Shown here one piece after another: positions 45,766 through 53,411 of a DNA stretch of 64,000 bases; positions within the stretch are counted from its first letter, which is position 1, and the number at the start of each line of letters is the position of its first letter. A program made the position numbers and the translations under genes. The stretch comes from an uncultured Winogradskyella sp. (GTDB lineage: Bacteria > Bacteroidota > Bacteroidia > Flavobacteriales > Flavobacteriaceae). A model generated the notes under the pieces. The model saw nothing but the letters and a program-made list of their open reading frames with translations, was not told where the DNA came from and made no database searches. The DNA lies in NCBI RefSeq assembly GCF_947495255.1, contig NZ_CANLYI010000002.1, positions 310,001-374,000 on the forward strand. Direction: 5' to 3'.

Positions 45766-46068
45766 ATGGCAATTAAAAAGCAGTATTTAAAAAGTAAACC
45801 AGTTTGTAAGGTCACATTTTCTGTACCTGCAGAAGAGGCAAAAAGTGTAGTTGTTGTTGGAAACTTTAACGATTGGAACGCAAAAAAAGCGACTAAATTA
45901 AAGAAACTAAAAAACGGTACTTTTAAAGCAACTGTTGATTTAGAAAAAGACAACTCTTACGAATTTAGATACCTTGTTGATGGTAAATCTTACCTTAACG
46001 ATGACCAAGCAGACTCTTATGCTTGGAATGACTATGCTGGCGCAGAAAACAGTGTAATCAATTTATAA
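45766..46068 (+). CDS. Stand-alone CBM48/isoamylase early-set domain protein
   Basis: 100 residues, a single carbohydrate-binding module: VCKVTFSVPAEEAKSVVVVGNFNDWN, then KNGTFKATVDLEKDNSYEFRYLVDGKSYLNDDQADSY, the AMPK/isoamylase N-domain pattern with the starch/glycogen-contacting Trp and Lys/Asn residues. No enzyme domain and no signal peptide, so cytoplasmic. Probably a glycogen or alpha-glucan binding protein; no glycogen enzyme gene is nearby. Confidence 0.92.
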   Translation: MAIKKQYLKSKPVCKVTFSVPAEEAKSVVVVGNFNDWNAKKATKLKKLKNGTFKATVDLEKDNSYEFRYLVDGKSYLNDDQADSYAWNDYAGAENSVINL

Positions 46069-46094
46069 GAAAGCCTCTTAAATAAGACATTAAC

Positions 46095-46130
46095 AAAAGC
46101 GTCTCAATTAATTTTGAGATGCTTTTTTGT
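46095..46130. terminator. Bidirectional terminator
   Basis: A 13-bp stem (46095-46107 with 46114-46126, one G-U pair), 6-nt loop, T-rich on the plus-strand exit and A-rich on the other; it serves the CBM48 gene and the convergent 46134 gene. Confidence 0.88.
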
Positions 46131-46133
46131 TTT

Positions 46134-46625
46134 TTAATCAAAATACACTGTCATTAAGGCACTAAATGGCGTCTTAACTGGTTGTCCATTATTTGTGCCT
46201 ACAGTTTTGAATTTTGGCATCCGTTTTATAAGTTGAATTACATCTATTGCAACTGCTTTATGATGTGCTTTTACATTAATCTCTTCTGTCCTTCCTTTTT
46301 CGTTAATTACAAAATCTACATGAAACTGAGTCTTTTTTGCCGTAGGAAATGCTTTATCTGCTAACTCGTAATTAAAGCTAACCTTTATATAATTTATTAT
46401 TTTTTCTGTAGTACATTTTTTAGTATCTTCAAAACTTAAATCTTTATCGCAACCTCTGTAAACAGGATATGTTTTATTAAATAACTTAATCTTTTCATTG
46501 CTCCTATTTACTACCAATTCCTCTGTGGTTGTTTTAAAATTTAATACTTGTTTTGCAAACATCTTTCCTTGAACACAAAGAAGCAAGCCAGATAGGAAAA
46601 CTAAACTTATAAAAAATAATTTCAT
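46134..46625 (-). CDS. Exported protein with TonB C-terminal-like domain
   Basis: 163 residues with a signal peptide (MKLFFISLVFLSGLLL). Residues about 95-163 (QFHVDFVINEKGRTEEINVKA, VIQLIKRMPKFKTVGTNNGQPVKTPFSALMTVYFD) match the TonB C-terminal domain. It has no proline-rich linker and its N-terminus looks cleavable, so it is unlikely to be an energy transducer. Lies 9 bases downstream of thyA and is likely co-transcribed. Function unknown. Confidence 0.85.
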   Translation of the reverse strand: MKLFFISLVFLSGLLLCVQGKMFAKQVLNFKTTTEELVVNRSNEKIKLFNKTYPVYRGCDKDLSFEDTKKCTTEKIINYIKVSFNYELADKAFPTAKKTQFHVDFVINEKGRTEEINVKAHHKAVAIDVIQLIKRMPKFKTVGTNNGQPVKTPFSALMTVYFD

Positions 46626-46634
46626 AGAGAAAAT

Positions 46635-47459
46635 TTAAATAGCGACTTTCCCTTTAATATGTGGGTGCGGATTGTAATCTACAAGTGTGAAGTCTTCAAA
46701 TTTAAAATCGAAAATATCTTTAATTTCAGGATTTAAAATCATTTTTGGCAATGGTCTTATCTCTCGAGATAATTGTAACTCTAATTGGTCTTTGTGATTA
46801 TTGTAAATATGTGCGTCACCAAAAGTGTGAATAAAATCACCAGCTTCGTAACCACAAACCTGAGCCATCATCATGGTGAATAAGGCATAAGATCCAATAT
46901 TAAATGGTACGCCTAAAAAGATATCTGCACTACGTTGGTAGAGTTGACAAGATAATTTCCCGTCTGCTACATAAAATTGAAAAAAGGCATGACAAGGCGG
47001 CAATGCTGCTTTTCCGTTGGCTACATTCTCAGAGAATGATTTTGATGTATCTGGTAAAACTGAAGGATTCCATGCAGAAACCAACATTCTACGACTGTTT
47101 GGATTGTTCTTTAAAGTAGAAATAACCTCCTTAATTTGATCTATCTCTTCGCTAGCCCAATTACGCCATTGATGTCCGTAAACTGGACCTAAATCACCAT
47201 TTTCATCAGCCCATTCGTTCCAGATTCTTACGCCATTTTCAGTTAGATACTTTGTATTTGTATCCCCTTTTAAAAACCAAAGCAATTCATATATTATAGA
47301 TTTTAGATGTAACTTTTTAGTCGTTACCATTGGGAAACCTTCGCTTAAATCAAATCGCATTTGGTAACCAAAAACGCTTGTTGTCCCAGTTCCTGTTCTA
47401 TCTCCTTTTTCGTTCCCTTCTGCTAAAACGTGTTTTACTAAGTCGTGATATTGTTTCAT
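46635..47459 (-). CDS. thyA: Thymidylate synthase
   Basis: 274 residues from the ATG at 47459; an in-frame extension to 47501 exists but is not part of the family. Converts dUMP to dTMP with methylene-tetrahydrofolate. Motifs: [29 protein letters not shown], the catalytic Cys in [25 protein letters not shown] and the terminal [14 protein letters not shown]. The dihydrofolate it produces can be recycled by the 2TM-DHFR protein about 1.2 kb away. A hairpin holding a purine-rich Shine-Dalgarno-like sequence precedes the ATG. Confidence 0.97.
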   Translation of the reverse strand: MKQYHDLVKHVLAEGNEKGDRTGTGTTSVFGYQMRFDLSEGFPMVTTKKLHLKSIIYELLWFLKGDTNTKYLTENGVRIWNEWADENGDLGPVYGHQWRNWASEEIDQIKEVISTLKNNPNSRRMLVSAWNPSVLPDTSKSFSENVANGKAALPPCHAFFQFYVADGKLSCQLYQRSADIFLGVPFNIGSYALFTMMMAQVCGYEAGDFIHTFGDAHIYNNHKDQLELQLSREIRPLPKMILNPEIKDIFDFKFEDFTLVDYNPHPHIKGKVAI

Positions 47460-47464
47460 ATTAC

Positions 47465-47482
47465 CTCCTGCAAAAGCAGGAG
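47465..47482 (-). promoter_or_regulatory. Hairpin with Shine-Dalgarno-like sequence before thyA
   Basis: CTCCTGC (47465-47471) pairs with GCAGGAG (47476-47482) around AAAA. On the minus strand it reads CTCCTGC-TTTT-GCAGGAG, and the AGGAGG then lies 5 bases upstream of the thyA ATG, inside the stem. It may be a ribosome-access switch or a relic of a short dispersed repeat. Confidence 0.5.
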
Positions 47483-47691
47483 TCCCTTTTAAGTTATACA
47501 AAAATTTTGATAAGTTGAAATACTGTAACTAGTTCAGCACCACTCAAAGCGAAATTAAAAAAAAGCACTAACTCGCCTGAATAAATACTTTGTTTAATAT
47601 TAAAAGTTATTAACGGAATGAGTTGTGATTGGAATTAAAGATGAAAGTATATTTTTAATTACTTTGAGATTCCTTTCTTCAAAGGAATTTG

Positions 47692-49407
47692 TTACCCAAT
47701 AATCATTCCTGCAATGGTCGCTGAAACTAATGAAGCTAATGTACCTCCTATTAAAGCTTTCATTCCAAATTTAGATAACTGTTTACGTTGTCCTGGTGCT
47801 AATGAACCAATACCTCCAATTTGTATTCCTATTGAAGCAAAATTAGCAAAACCACATAACATGTATGTTGCCATGATTATAGATTTTTCGTAAGTAAGAT
47901 GTGTAGCACTTGCTGCATTTTTTAAATCAGCTAATTGTATATAGCCTATAAACTCACTAGCTGCTAATTTAATTCCTAATAGCTGCCCCATTAATGCCAT
48001 ATCTTCTGAAGCCACGCCAATTAACCACATTAAAGGTGCAAAAACGTAACCTAAAATAAACTCTAAAGAAAGACCATCTTTATATGGTGTATTTGCAGCA
48101 ATAACTTCATTTAGTGAAGTAAAATGCCAATTAATATTCCATTCTTCAATAATAATTCCATCAAAACCTGCAACACCTCCCAAAATACCATTTATCATGG
48201 CTATAAAAGCAACAAAAACTAAAAGCATGGCGCCTACATTAACCGCTAGTTTTAAACCTTCAGTAGTTCCGTTTGCAATGGCTTCTAAAATGTTAGACCC
48301 TATTTTATCTTGAGACACTGCAACATCTGTATTAACCTCTTCTGTCTGCGGAAATAATATTTTAGAAATCACAATAGCTCCTGGTGCAGCCATAACAGAC
48401 GCAGCTAATAAATGTTTAGCATAAAACAATTGTAATGCTTCATCTTCTCCTCCTAAAAACCCAATATATGCAGCTAAAACAGCACCTGCAACGGTTGCCA
48501 TTCCTCCTATCATTACCAGAAGAATTTCGGACTTATTCATTTTTTCTAAATAAGCCTTAATCAATAAAGGAGCTTCTGTCTGTCCTAAGAAAATATTACC
48601 AGCAACACTTAAACTTTCTGGTCCTGAAATCCCTAATACCTTAGATAATAACCAGCCCATTCCTTTTACTACCTTTTGAATCAATCCTAGGTAAAACAAG
48701 ACTGATGTTAAAGCGGAGAAAAATATAATTGTAGGTAGTACTTGAAATGCAAAGATGAAACCGAAGGAGTTAATATCTAACATGCCTCCAAATAAGAACT
48801 CACTACCTGCTTGTGTAAAGCCTAGAATAGCAATAAATCCTTGACCTACATACTCAAAAACCGATTTTACAAAATCAATTTTCAATACACCTATAGCGAT
48901 AATAAGTTGAAAGAGTAATCCAATTCCAACGGTTTTCCAATTAATAGCTTTACGATTACTACTGAATAAAAATGCAATAAAAATTAAGCTTACCATACCT
49001 AAAGCGCCTCTCCAAAAACTTGTAAATGAAAACCCTTGATTAGGAATTATTTTATCTACATTAGTTTCAGATAGAGCAACTTTATCTTCTTTTTTTGGCA
49101 CTAAATTGAAACGCATCTCTTTTCCCGAGAAAACTAGAGTTGAATCTGTAAGCTCAGTTATTTTATACTTTTCAATGGAGTTGAGTGAATCGTTATGATA
49201 AAGTACCAATAAATTATTTTGATACATATAATCGCCTTGAAGACTATGATTTGAGTCTGAAGAAAAATTAAACTCTCCTTTCTTAAATTCTAAAGTTTTA
49301 TAAGCGCTTTCAGGAACTGTAGATTCCCATGTTTTTTCAAGTTCTTGTGCCGTAATTGATGAGAGCCCAATAAATATAACAAGAAGTGTCTTGAAAAAAT
49401 AATTCAT
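47692..49407 (-). CDS. NupC-type concentrative nucleoside transporter with exported N-terminal domain
   Basis: 571 residues. After a signal peptide (1-20) there is an exported beta-rich domain at about 21-105, resembling a lipocalin/NlpE-like stub (KGEFNFSSDSNHSLQGDYMYQNNLLVLYH). The CNT-family transporter begins near 134 with about ten transmembrane helices and the motifs GNIFLGQTEAPLL (nucleoside/Na+ site), GGMATVAGAVLAAYI and LCGFANFASIGIQIG. It imports nucleosides with sodium or protons. The extra domain roughly doubles the usual N-terminal length. It lies next to thyA, which fits pyrimidine salvage. Confidence 0.93.
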   Translation of the reverse strand: MNYFFKTLLVIFIGLSSITAQELEKTWESTVPESAYKTLEFKKGEFNFSSDSNHSLQGDYMYQNNLLVLYHNDSLNSIEKYKITELTDSTLVFSGKEMRFNLVPKKEDKVALSETNVDKIIPNQGFSFTSFWRGALGMVSLIFIAFLFSSNRKAINWKTVGIGLLFQLIIAIGVLKIDFVKSVFEYVGQGFIAILGFTQAGSEFLFGGMLDINSFGFIFAFQVLPTIIFFSALTSVLFYLGLIQKVVKGMGWLLSKVLGISGPESLSVAGNIFLGQTEAPLLIKAYLEKMNKSEILLVMIGGMATVAGAVLAAYIGFLGGEDEALQLFYAKHLLAASVMAAPGAIVISKILFPQTEEVNTDVAVSQDKIGSNILEAIANGTTEGLKLAVNVGAMLLVFVAFIAMINGILGGVAGFDGIIIEEWNINWHFTSLNEVIAANTPYKDGLSLEFILGYVFAPLMWLIGVASEDMALMGQLLGIKLAASEFIGYIQLADLKNAASATHLTYEKSIIMATYMLCGFANFASIGIQIGGIGSLAPGQRKQLSKFGMKALIGGTLASLVSATIAGMIIG

Positions 49408-49422
49408 AAAGTGTAGAGTTAG

Positions 49423-50037
49423 TTAGCGTTTAGAAATTTCGTCTCTTATTTTGGCAGCAGTTTCATAATCTTCATTATTAACGGCTTCATCTAAGAGCTT
49501 ATTAAGTTCTTCGAGAGATGTATTTTTATAACCTTCTTGCTCAACTGAAGCAGCTTCAATTTCTTCCACAATAAGGTCGTCTACAAGAATGCTATCTTGT
49601 TCTTCGTCATCCTTTTTAGGATTGACTTTAAGATAGATTCCTGCTTTATCTAAAATATTTTTATAAGTGAATATTGGTGCCTGAAAACGTAAAGCCAAAG
49701 CAATCGCATCACTTGTTCTGGCATCAATTATTTCTTCAATTTTATCGCGTTCGCAAATTAAACTTGAATAAAACACACCATCTACCAACTTATGGATGAT
49801 GACTTGCTTTACAACAATATCGAAACGGTCAGCGAAATTTTTAAATAAATCGTGAGTAAGCGGACGAGGTGGACGAATCTCCTTTTCTAAAGCTATTGCA
49901 ATGGATTGCGCCTCAAAAGCACCAATGACTATTGGTAGTTTTCTGTCACCATCTACTTCATTAAGTATTAAAGCGTAGGCACCATTTTGGGTTTGACTGT
50001 ATGAAATGCCTTTGATATTTAAACGAACTAAACTCAT
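49423..50037 (-). CDS. Bifunctional nuclease (DUF151) domain protein with UVR motif
   Basis: 204 residues. The N-terminal 135 residues are a BFN/DUF151 domain (LPIVIGAFEAQSIAIALE, RPPRPLTHDLF, DARTSDAIALALRF). The C-terminal region contains an acidic linker and a UvrB/UvrC-type motif (EELNKLLDEAVNNEDYETAAKIRDEI). Some plant and bacterial homologues have RNase/DNase activity. It sits 15 bases before the nucleoside transporter gene in one operon. Confidence 0.92.
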   Translation of the reverse strand: MSLVRLNIKGISYSQTQNGAYALILNEVDGDRKLPIVIGAFEAQSIAIALEKEIRPPRPLTHDLFKNFADRFDIVVKQVIIHKLVDGVFYSSLICERDKIEEIIDARTSDAIALALRFQAPIFTYKNILDKAGIYLKVNPKKDDEEQDSILVDDLIVEEIEAASVEQEGYKNTSLEELNKLLDEAVNNEDYETAAKIRDEISKR

Positions 50038-50056
50038 AATTTATAAAACACAAAGA

Positions 50057-50161
50057 ACTGTTTAAATTTGGACTTTACCAACTGCATTTACAGATTTAGC
50101 TAATTTCTCCTATACTTTCCTTAAAATGTAAGTATTAGATAGAAATCAAAATTTAAACAGT
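50057..50161. repeat. 13-bp inverted repeat spanning the bfn leader
   Basis: ACTGTTTAAATTT (50057-50069) and its reverse complement AAATTTAAACAGT (50149-50161) flank 79 bases between etfA and the nuclease gene. The arms could form a long hairpin in the transcript. No known element is recognised. Confidence 0.5.
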
Positions 50162-50222
50162 CCTTAATTAATACCTCATCGTCTCTTCACCGAATTGGTA
50201 TTCAATTTACAAGGTAATAAAA

Positions 50223-51185
50223 TTATGCGTTTGCGGCTTTAAAAGCTTTTAATTTTTCAATTAACTTAGGCACAACTTCAAATGCATCACCTACAACTCC
50301 ATAATCTGCTGCCTTAAAGAAAGGAGCTTCTGGATCTGTATTAATTACCACTTTTACTTTAGAGGAGTTAATACCTGCTAAATGCTGTATTGCACCAGAA
50401 ATACCAATGGCTATATATAAGTTTGAAGCTACTGGCTTACCTGTTTGTCCAACATGCTCACTATGTGGTCTCCACCCTAAATCTGACACTGGTTTAGAAC
50501 AAGCTGTTGCAGCTCCTAAAACATCTGCAAGCTCTTCAATCATTCCCCAATTCTCTGGTCCTTTTAATCCTCTTCCTCCAGAAACTACAATCTCTGCATC
50601 AGCGATACTTACTTTGTCTGTAGCTTTGTCAATAGACTCTACATTTACTCCAGAATCTGGCAATGAAGGTGAGAAATCTTCAACTGAAGCACTTCCTCCA
50701 GATTCTACCAATCCGAATGAATTATTAGATAAACCAACAATTTTTACATCAGTAGTAATTTCTGTATTTGCAAAAGCTTTGTTTGTAAATGTTGTACGTT
50801 TTACTGTAAATGGAGACACACTAGATGGCGCTTCAAAAACATTAGACACATAACCTGCATCTAAACTTACGGCTAATAATGGTGCTAAATATTTACTATC
50901 TGCACTAGAACTAACGACCACTACTTTTGCACCTTCGTTATTTGCTGCATTATCAACTATCGCTGCATATTTTTTGGCGTTAAATGCTTTTAAACTATCA
51001 TCTTTTACCAAAAGCACTTTTGATGCTCCGTAGTTCCCTAAAATTTCTGCATTATCTGCATTAACAGCAACAGCAGTTACTGATGTTCCCATTTGATCGG
51101 CAACAGCTTTAGCGTAAGACACAACTTCTAAAGCCGCTTTTTTTAATTTTCCGTTTTCGGATTCTGTATATACTAGAATTGACAT
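50223..51185 (-). CDS. etfA: Electron transfer flavoprotein subunit alpha
   Basis: 320 residues. Holds most of the FAD-binding domain: VVSGGRGLKGPENW, DLGWRPHSEHVGQTGKPV, NLYIAIGISGAIQHLAGI and VVINTDPEAPFFKAADYGV, all in family order. It accepts electrons from acyl-CoA dehydrogenases and passes them to ETF-quinone oxidoreductase. Directly downstream of etfB. Confidence 0.97.
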   Translation of the reverse strand: MSILVYTESENGKLKKAALEVVSYAKAVADQMGTSVTAVAVNADNAEILGNYGASKVLLVKDDSLKAFNAKKYAAIVDNAANNEGAKVVVVSSSADSKYLAPLLAVSLDAGYVSNVFEAPSSVSPFTVKRTTFTNKAFANTEITTDVKIVGLSNNSFGLVESGGSASVEDFSPSLPDSGVNVESIDKATDKVSIADAEIVVSGGRGLKGPENWGMIEELADVLGAATACSKPVSDLGWRPHSEHVGQTGKPVASNLYIAIGISGAIQHLAGINSSKVKVVINTDPEAPFFKAADYGVVGDAFEVVPKLIEKLKAFKAANA

Positions 51186-51271
51186 AATCTTTTTTAATTT
51201 TTAAACTTCAAGTTCTAAACTCCTTTAATCTATACTTTAGAATTTAGATTTTTGAATGTTAGAATTTGGTT

Positions 51272-52018
51272 TTAAATCACTTTAGCTTCGTTATGAAGTA
51301 AGCTCACTAATTCATCTATATTATCTGCATCTACCAATTTAACGGCACCTCTAGGAGCTGGTTTTTCAAAACTCACTACTTTAGTTTCTGCACTTGCATC
51401 TGTAGGCTCAACAACCGTTAATGGCTTTTTACGAGCCATCATAATACCTCTCATATTAGGAATACGTAAGTCACTTTCTTCTACCAATCCTTTTTGGCCT
51501 CCAATAACTAAAGGTAAACTTGTACTTACAGTTTCTTTACCACCATCGATTTCTCTAATTGCTTTTGCGCTTGTTCCATCAACTTCTAAGCCTATACAAT
51601 TGGTTACAAAGTTTGCACCAATCATACCTGCTAACATACCAGGAACCATTGCACCATTGTAATCAATAGATTCTCTACCAGCAATTACTAAATCGTATCC
51701 ACCATCATTAACTACTTTTGCTAATTGTTTTGCAACTGCAAAACCATCTGTAGCTTCAGTATTTACTCTAATTGCAGAGTCTGCACCAATCGCTAACGCT
51801 TTTCTTAAAGTAGGTTCTGTTTCTGCACCTCCAACATTAACAACGTCTACGCTTGCGCCTTGCTTTTCTTTAAACCACATGGCACGTGTAAGGCCAAATT
51901 CGTCATTAGGGTTGATTACAAATTGTACACCATTAGTGTCAAACTTAGTATCGCCTTCTGTAAAATTAATTTTTGAGGTTGTATCAGGCACATGGCTAAT
52001 ACATACTAATATTTTCAT
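51272..52018 (-). CDS. etfB: Electron transfer flavoprotein subunit beta
   Basis: 248 residues. NPNDEFGLTRAMWFKE, AIGADSAIRVN, VIAGRESIDYNGAMVPGMLAGMIG and the ADLRIPNMRGIM-type recognition loop (here SDLRIPNMRGIM, KKPLTVVEP) are present. Forms the heterodimer with etfA, whose gene follows 86 bases downstream. No -7 element clearly seen in the upstream region. Confidence 0.97.
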   Translation of the reverse strand: MKILVCISHVPDTTSKINFTEGDTKFDTNGVQFVINPNDEFGLTRAMWFKEKQGASVDVVNVGGAETEPTLRKALAIGADSAIRVNTEATDGFAVAKQLAKVVNDGGYDLVIAGRESIDYNGAMVPGMLAGMIGANFVTNCIGLEVDGTSAKAIREIDGGKETVSTSLPLVIGGQKGLVEESDLRIPNMRGIMMARKKPLTVVEPTDASAETKVVSFEKPAPRGAVKLVDADNIDELVSLLHNEAKVI

Positions 52019-52348
52019 ATAAAAATGATTTATTTTAAACGTCTATTTTATTCACGACGAAGATAAATATAAATATTTGAAATTTTACTATGCATGCATA
52101 ATAAATTTTATGTAATGACAGTTTTATTCGATTAAACTATCAATTTTTCAAAAAATCACACTCTTTTTTATCAATAAACTGACCTTATCTAAAAAAAACA
52201 ACATACTATTTTGTTATGATTAAATGCGAAATAAACTAAATAGACTATCTTAATCTAAGAATATAAAAAAAAACATTTTTGACTCTACATTTAATGTCAT
52301 TATATAAGCAATAATTATTATTTTTGCTTTTCGAACAAAAATAAGAAC
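52019..52348. other. Divergent regulatory region between etfB and pdhB
   Basis: 330 bases, very AT-rich, with no open frame worth calling. The only motif I can support is a -7 element TATTTTTG at 52319-52326 for pdhB. A palindrome TATGCATGCATA at 52091-52102 is self-complementary and might be a binding site. Confidence 0.45.
52319..52326 (+). promoter_or_regulatory. -7 promoter element of pdhB (TATTTTTG)
   Basis: Exact TAnnTTTG match 22 bases before the ATG at 52349. Confidence 0.6.
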
Positions 52349-53326
52349 ATGAAGACAATTCAATTTAGAGAAGCTATTTGTGAAGCCATGAGCGAAGAAA
52401 TGCGCAGAGATGAGAGCATTTATCTTATGGGTGAAGAAGTAGCAGAATATAATGGTGCTTATAAAGCATCTAAAGGTATGTTAGATGAGTTTGGAGCAAA
52501 ACGTGTTATTGATACACCAATTGCTGAACTAGGTTTTGCTGGTATTGCTATTGGTTCTACAATGACAGGCAATCGTCCTATAGTAGAATATATGACATTC
52601 AACTTCTCTTTAGTTGGTATTGATCAAATTATAAATAATGCTGCAAAAATCAGACAAATGTCTGGTGGACAATTTAAATGTCCTATTGTATTTAGAGGGC
52701 CAACTGGTTCAGCTGGTCAATTAGGTGCAACGCATTCGCAAGCATTTGAAAACTGGTTTGCTAACACACCTGGTTTAAAAGTAATTGTTCCTTCAAATCC
52801 TTACGATGCAAAAGGTTTATTAAAAGCTGCCATTAGAGATGACGATCCAGTTATTTTTATGGAAAGTGAGCAGATGTATGGCGACAAAGGTGAAGTACCA
52901 GAAGGAGAATATACAGTTCCTATTGGAGTAGCTGATATTAAACGTGAAGGAACAGATGTTACTATTGTTTCTTTCGGTAAGATTATAAAAGAAGCTTACA
53001 AAGCTGCTGATGAATTAGCAAAAGAAGGTATTTCTTGTGAAATTATAGATTTACGTACGGTACGTCCATTAGATAGAGAGGCCATATTAAAATCTGTTAA
53101 GAAAACAAATAGATTAGTAATTTTAGAAGAAGCATGGCCATTTGGAAATGTATCAACTGAAATTACTTATTTGGTACAATCAGAAGCTTTTGATTATTTA
53201 GATGCTCCTGTTGTAAAAATAAATACGGCAGATACACCTGCACCTTATTCTCCTGTGTTATTAGCAGAATGGTTACCTAATAGTGACTCTGTTATTAAAG
53301 CAGTTAAAAAAGTGATGTACAAATAA
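52349..53326 (+). CDS. pdhB: Pyruvate dehydrogenase E1 component subunit beta
   Basis: 325 residues, transketolase-like pyrimidine-binding and C-terminal domains: MGEEVAEYNGAYKASKGM, VIDTPIAELGFAGIAIG, PIVFRGPTGSAGQLGATHSQAFE, VPSNPYDAKGLLKAAIRDDDPVIFMESE and LEEAWPFGNVSTEI. It acts in the pyruvate-to-acetyl-CoA complex. The alpha subunit and E2/E3 genes are not in this window; beta subunits are often encoded apart in flavobacteria. Confidence 0.95.
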   Translation: MKTIQFREAICEAMSEEMRRDESIYLMGEEVAEYNGAYKASKGMLDEFGAKRVIDTPIAELGFAGIAIGSTMTGNRPIVEYMTFNFSLVGIDQIINNAAKIRQMSGGQFKCPIVFRGPTGSAGQLGATHSQAFENWFANTPGLKVIVPSNPYDAKGLLKAAIRDDDPVIFMESEQMYGDKGEVPEGEYTVPIGVADIKREGTDVTIVSFGKIIKEAYKAADELAKEGISCEIIDLRTVRPLDREAILKSVKKTNRLVILEEAWPFGNVSTEITYLVQSEAFDYLDAPVVKINTADTPAPYSPVLLAEWLPNSDSVIKAVKKVMYK

Positions 53327-53411
53327 ATCGCAGATTTCTGCGTTAAGTAAACTTCATTATCAACCTAAAAGTTAAGTTTAGCATGGTTGTTGATGAAGTT
53401 TGTTTTTTATT

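Noticed and set aside
46134..46625. TonB energy transducer
   Set aside because: It has a cleavable-type signal and no Pro-rich periplasm-spanning linker; only the C-terminal domain is TonB-like.
47669..47688. Hairpin ATTCCTTT-CTTC-AAAGGAAT after the nucleoside transporter stop
   Set aside because: No T run on the minus strand, so it is not supported as a terminator.
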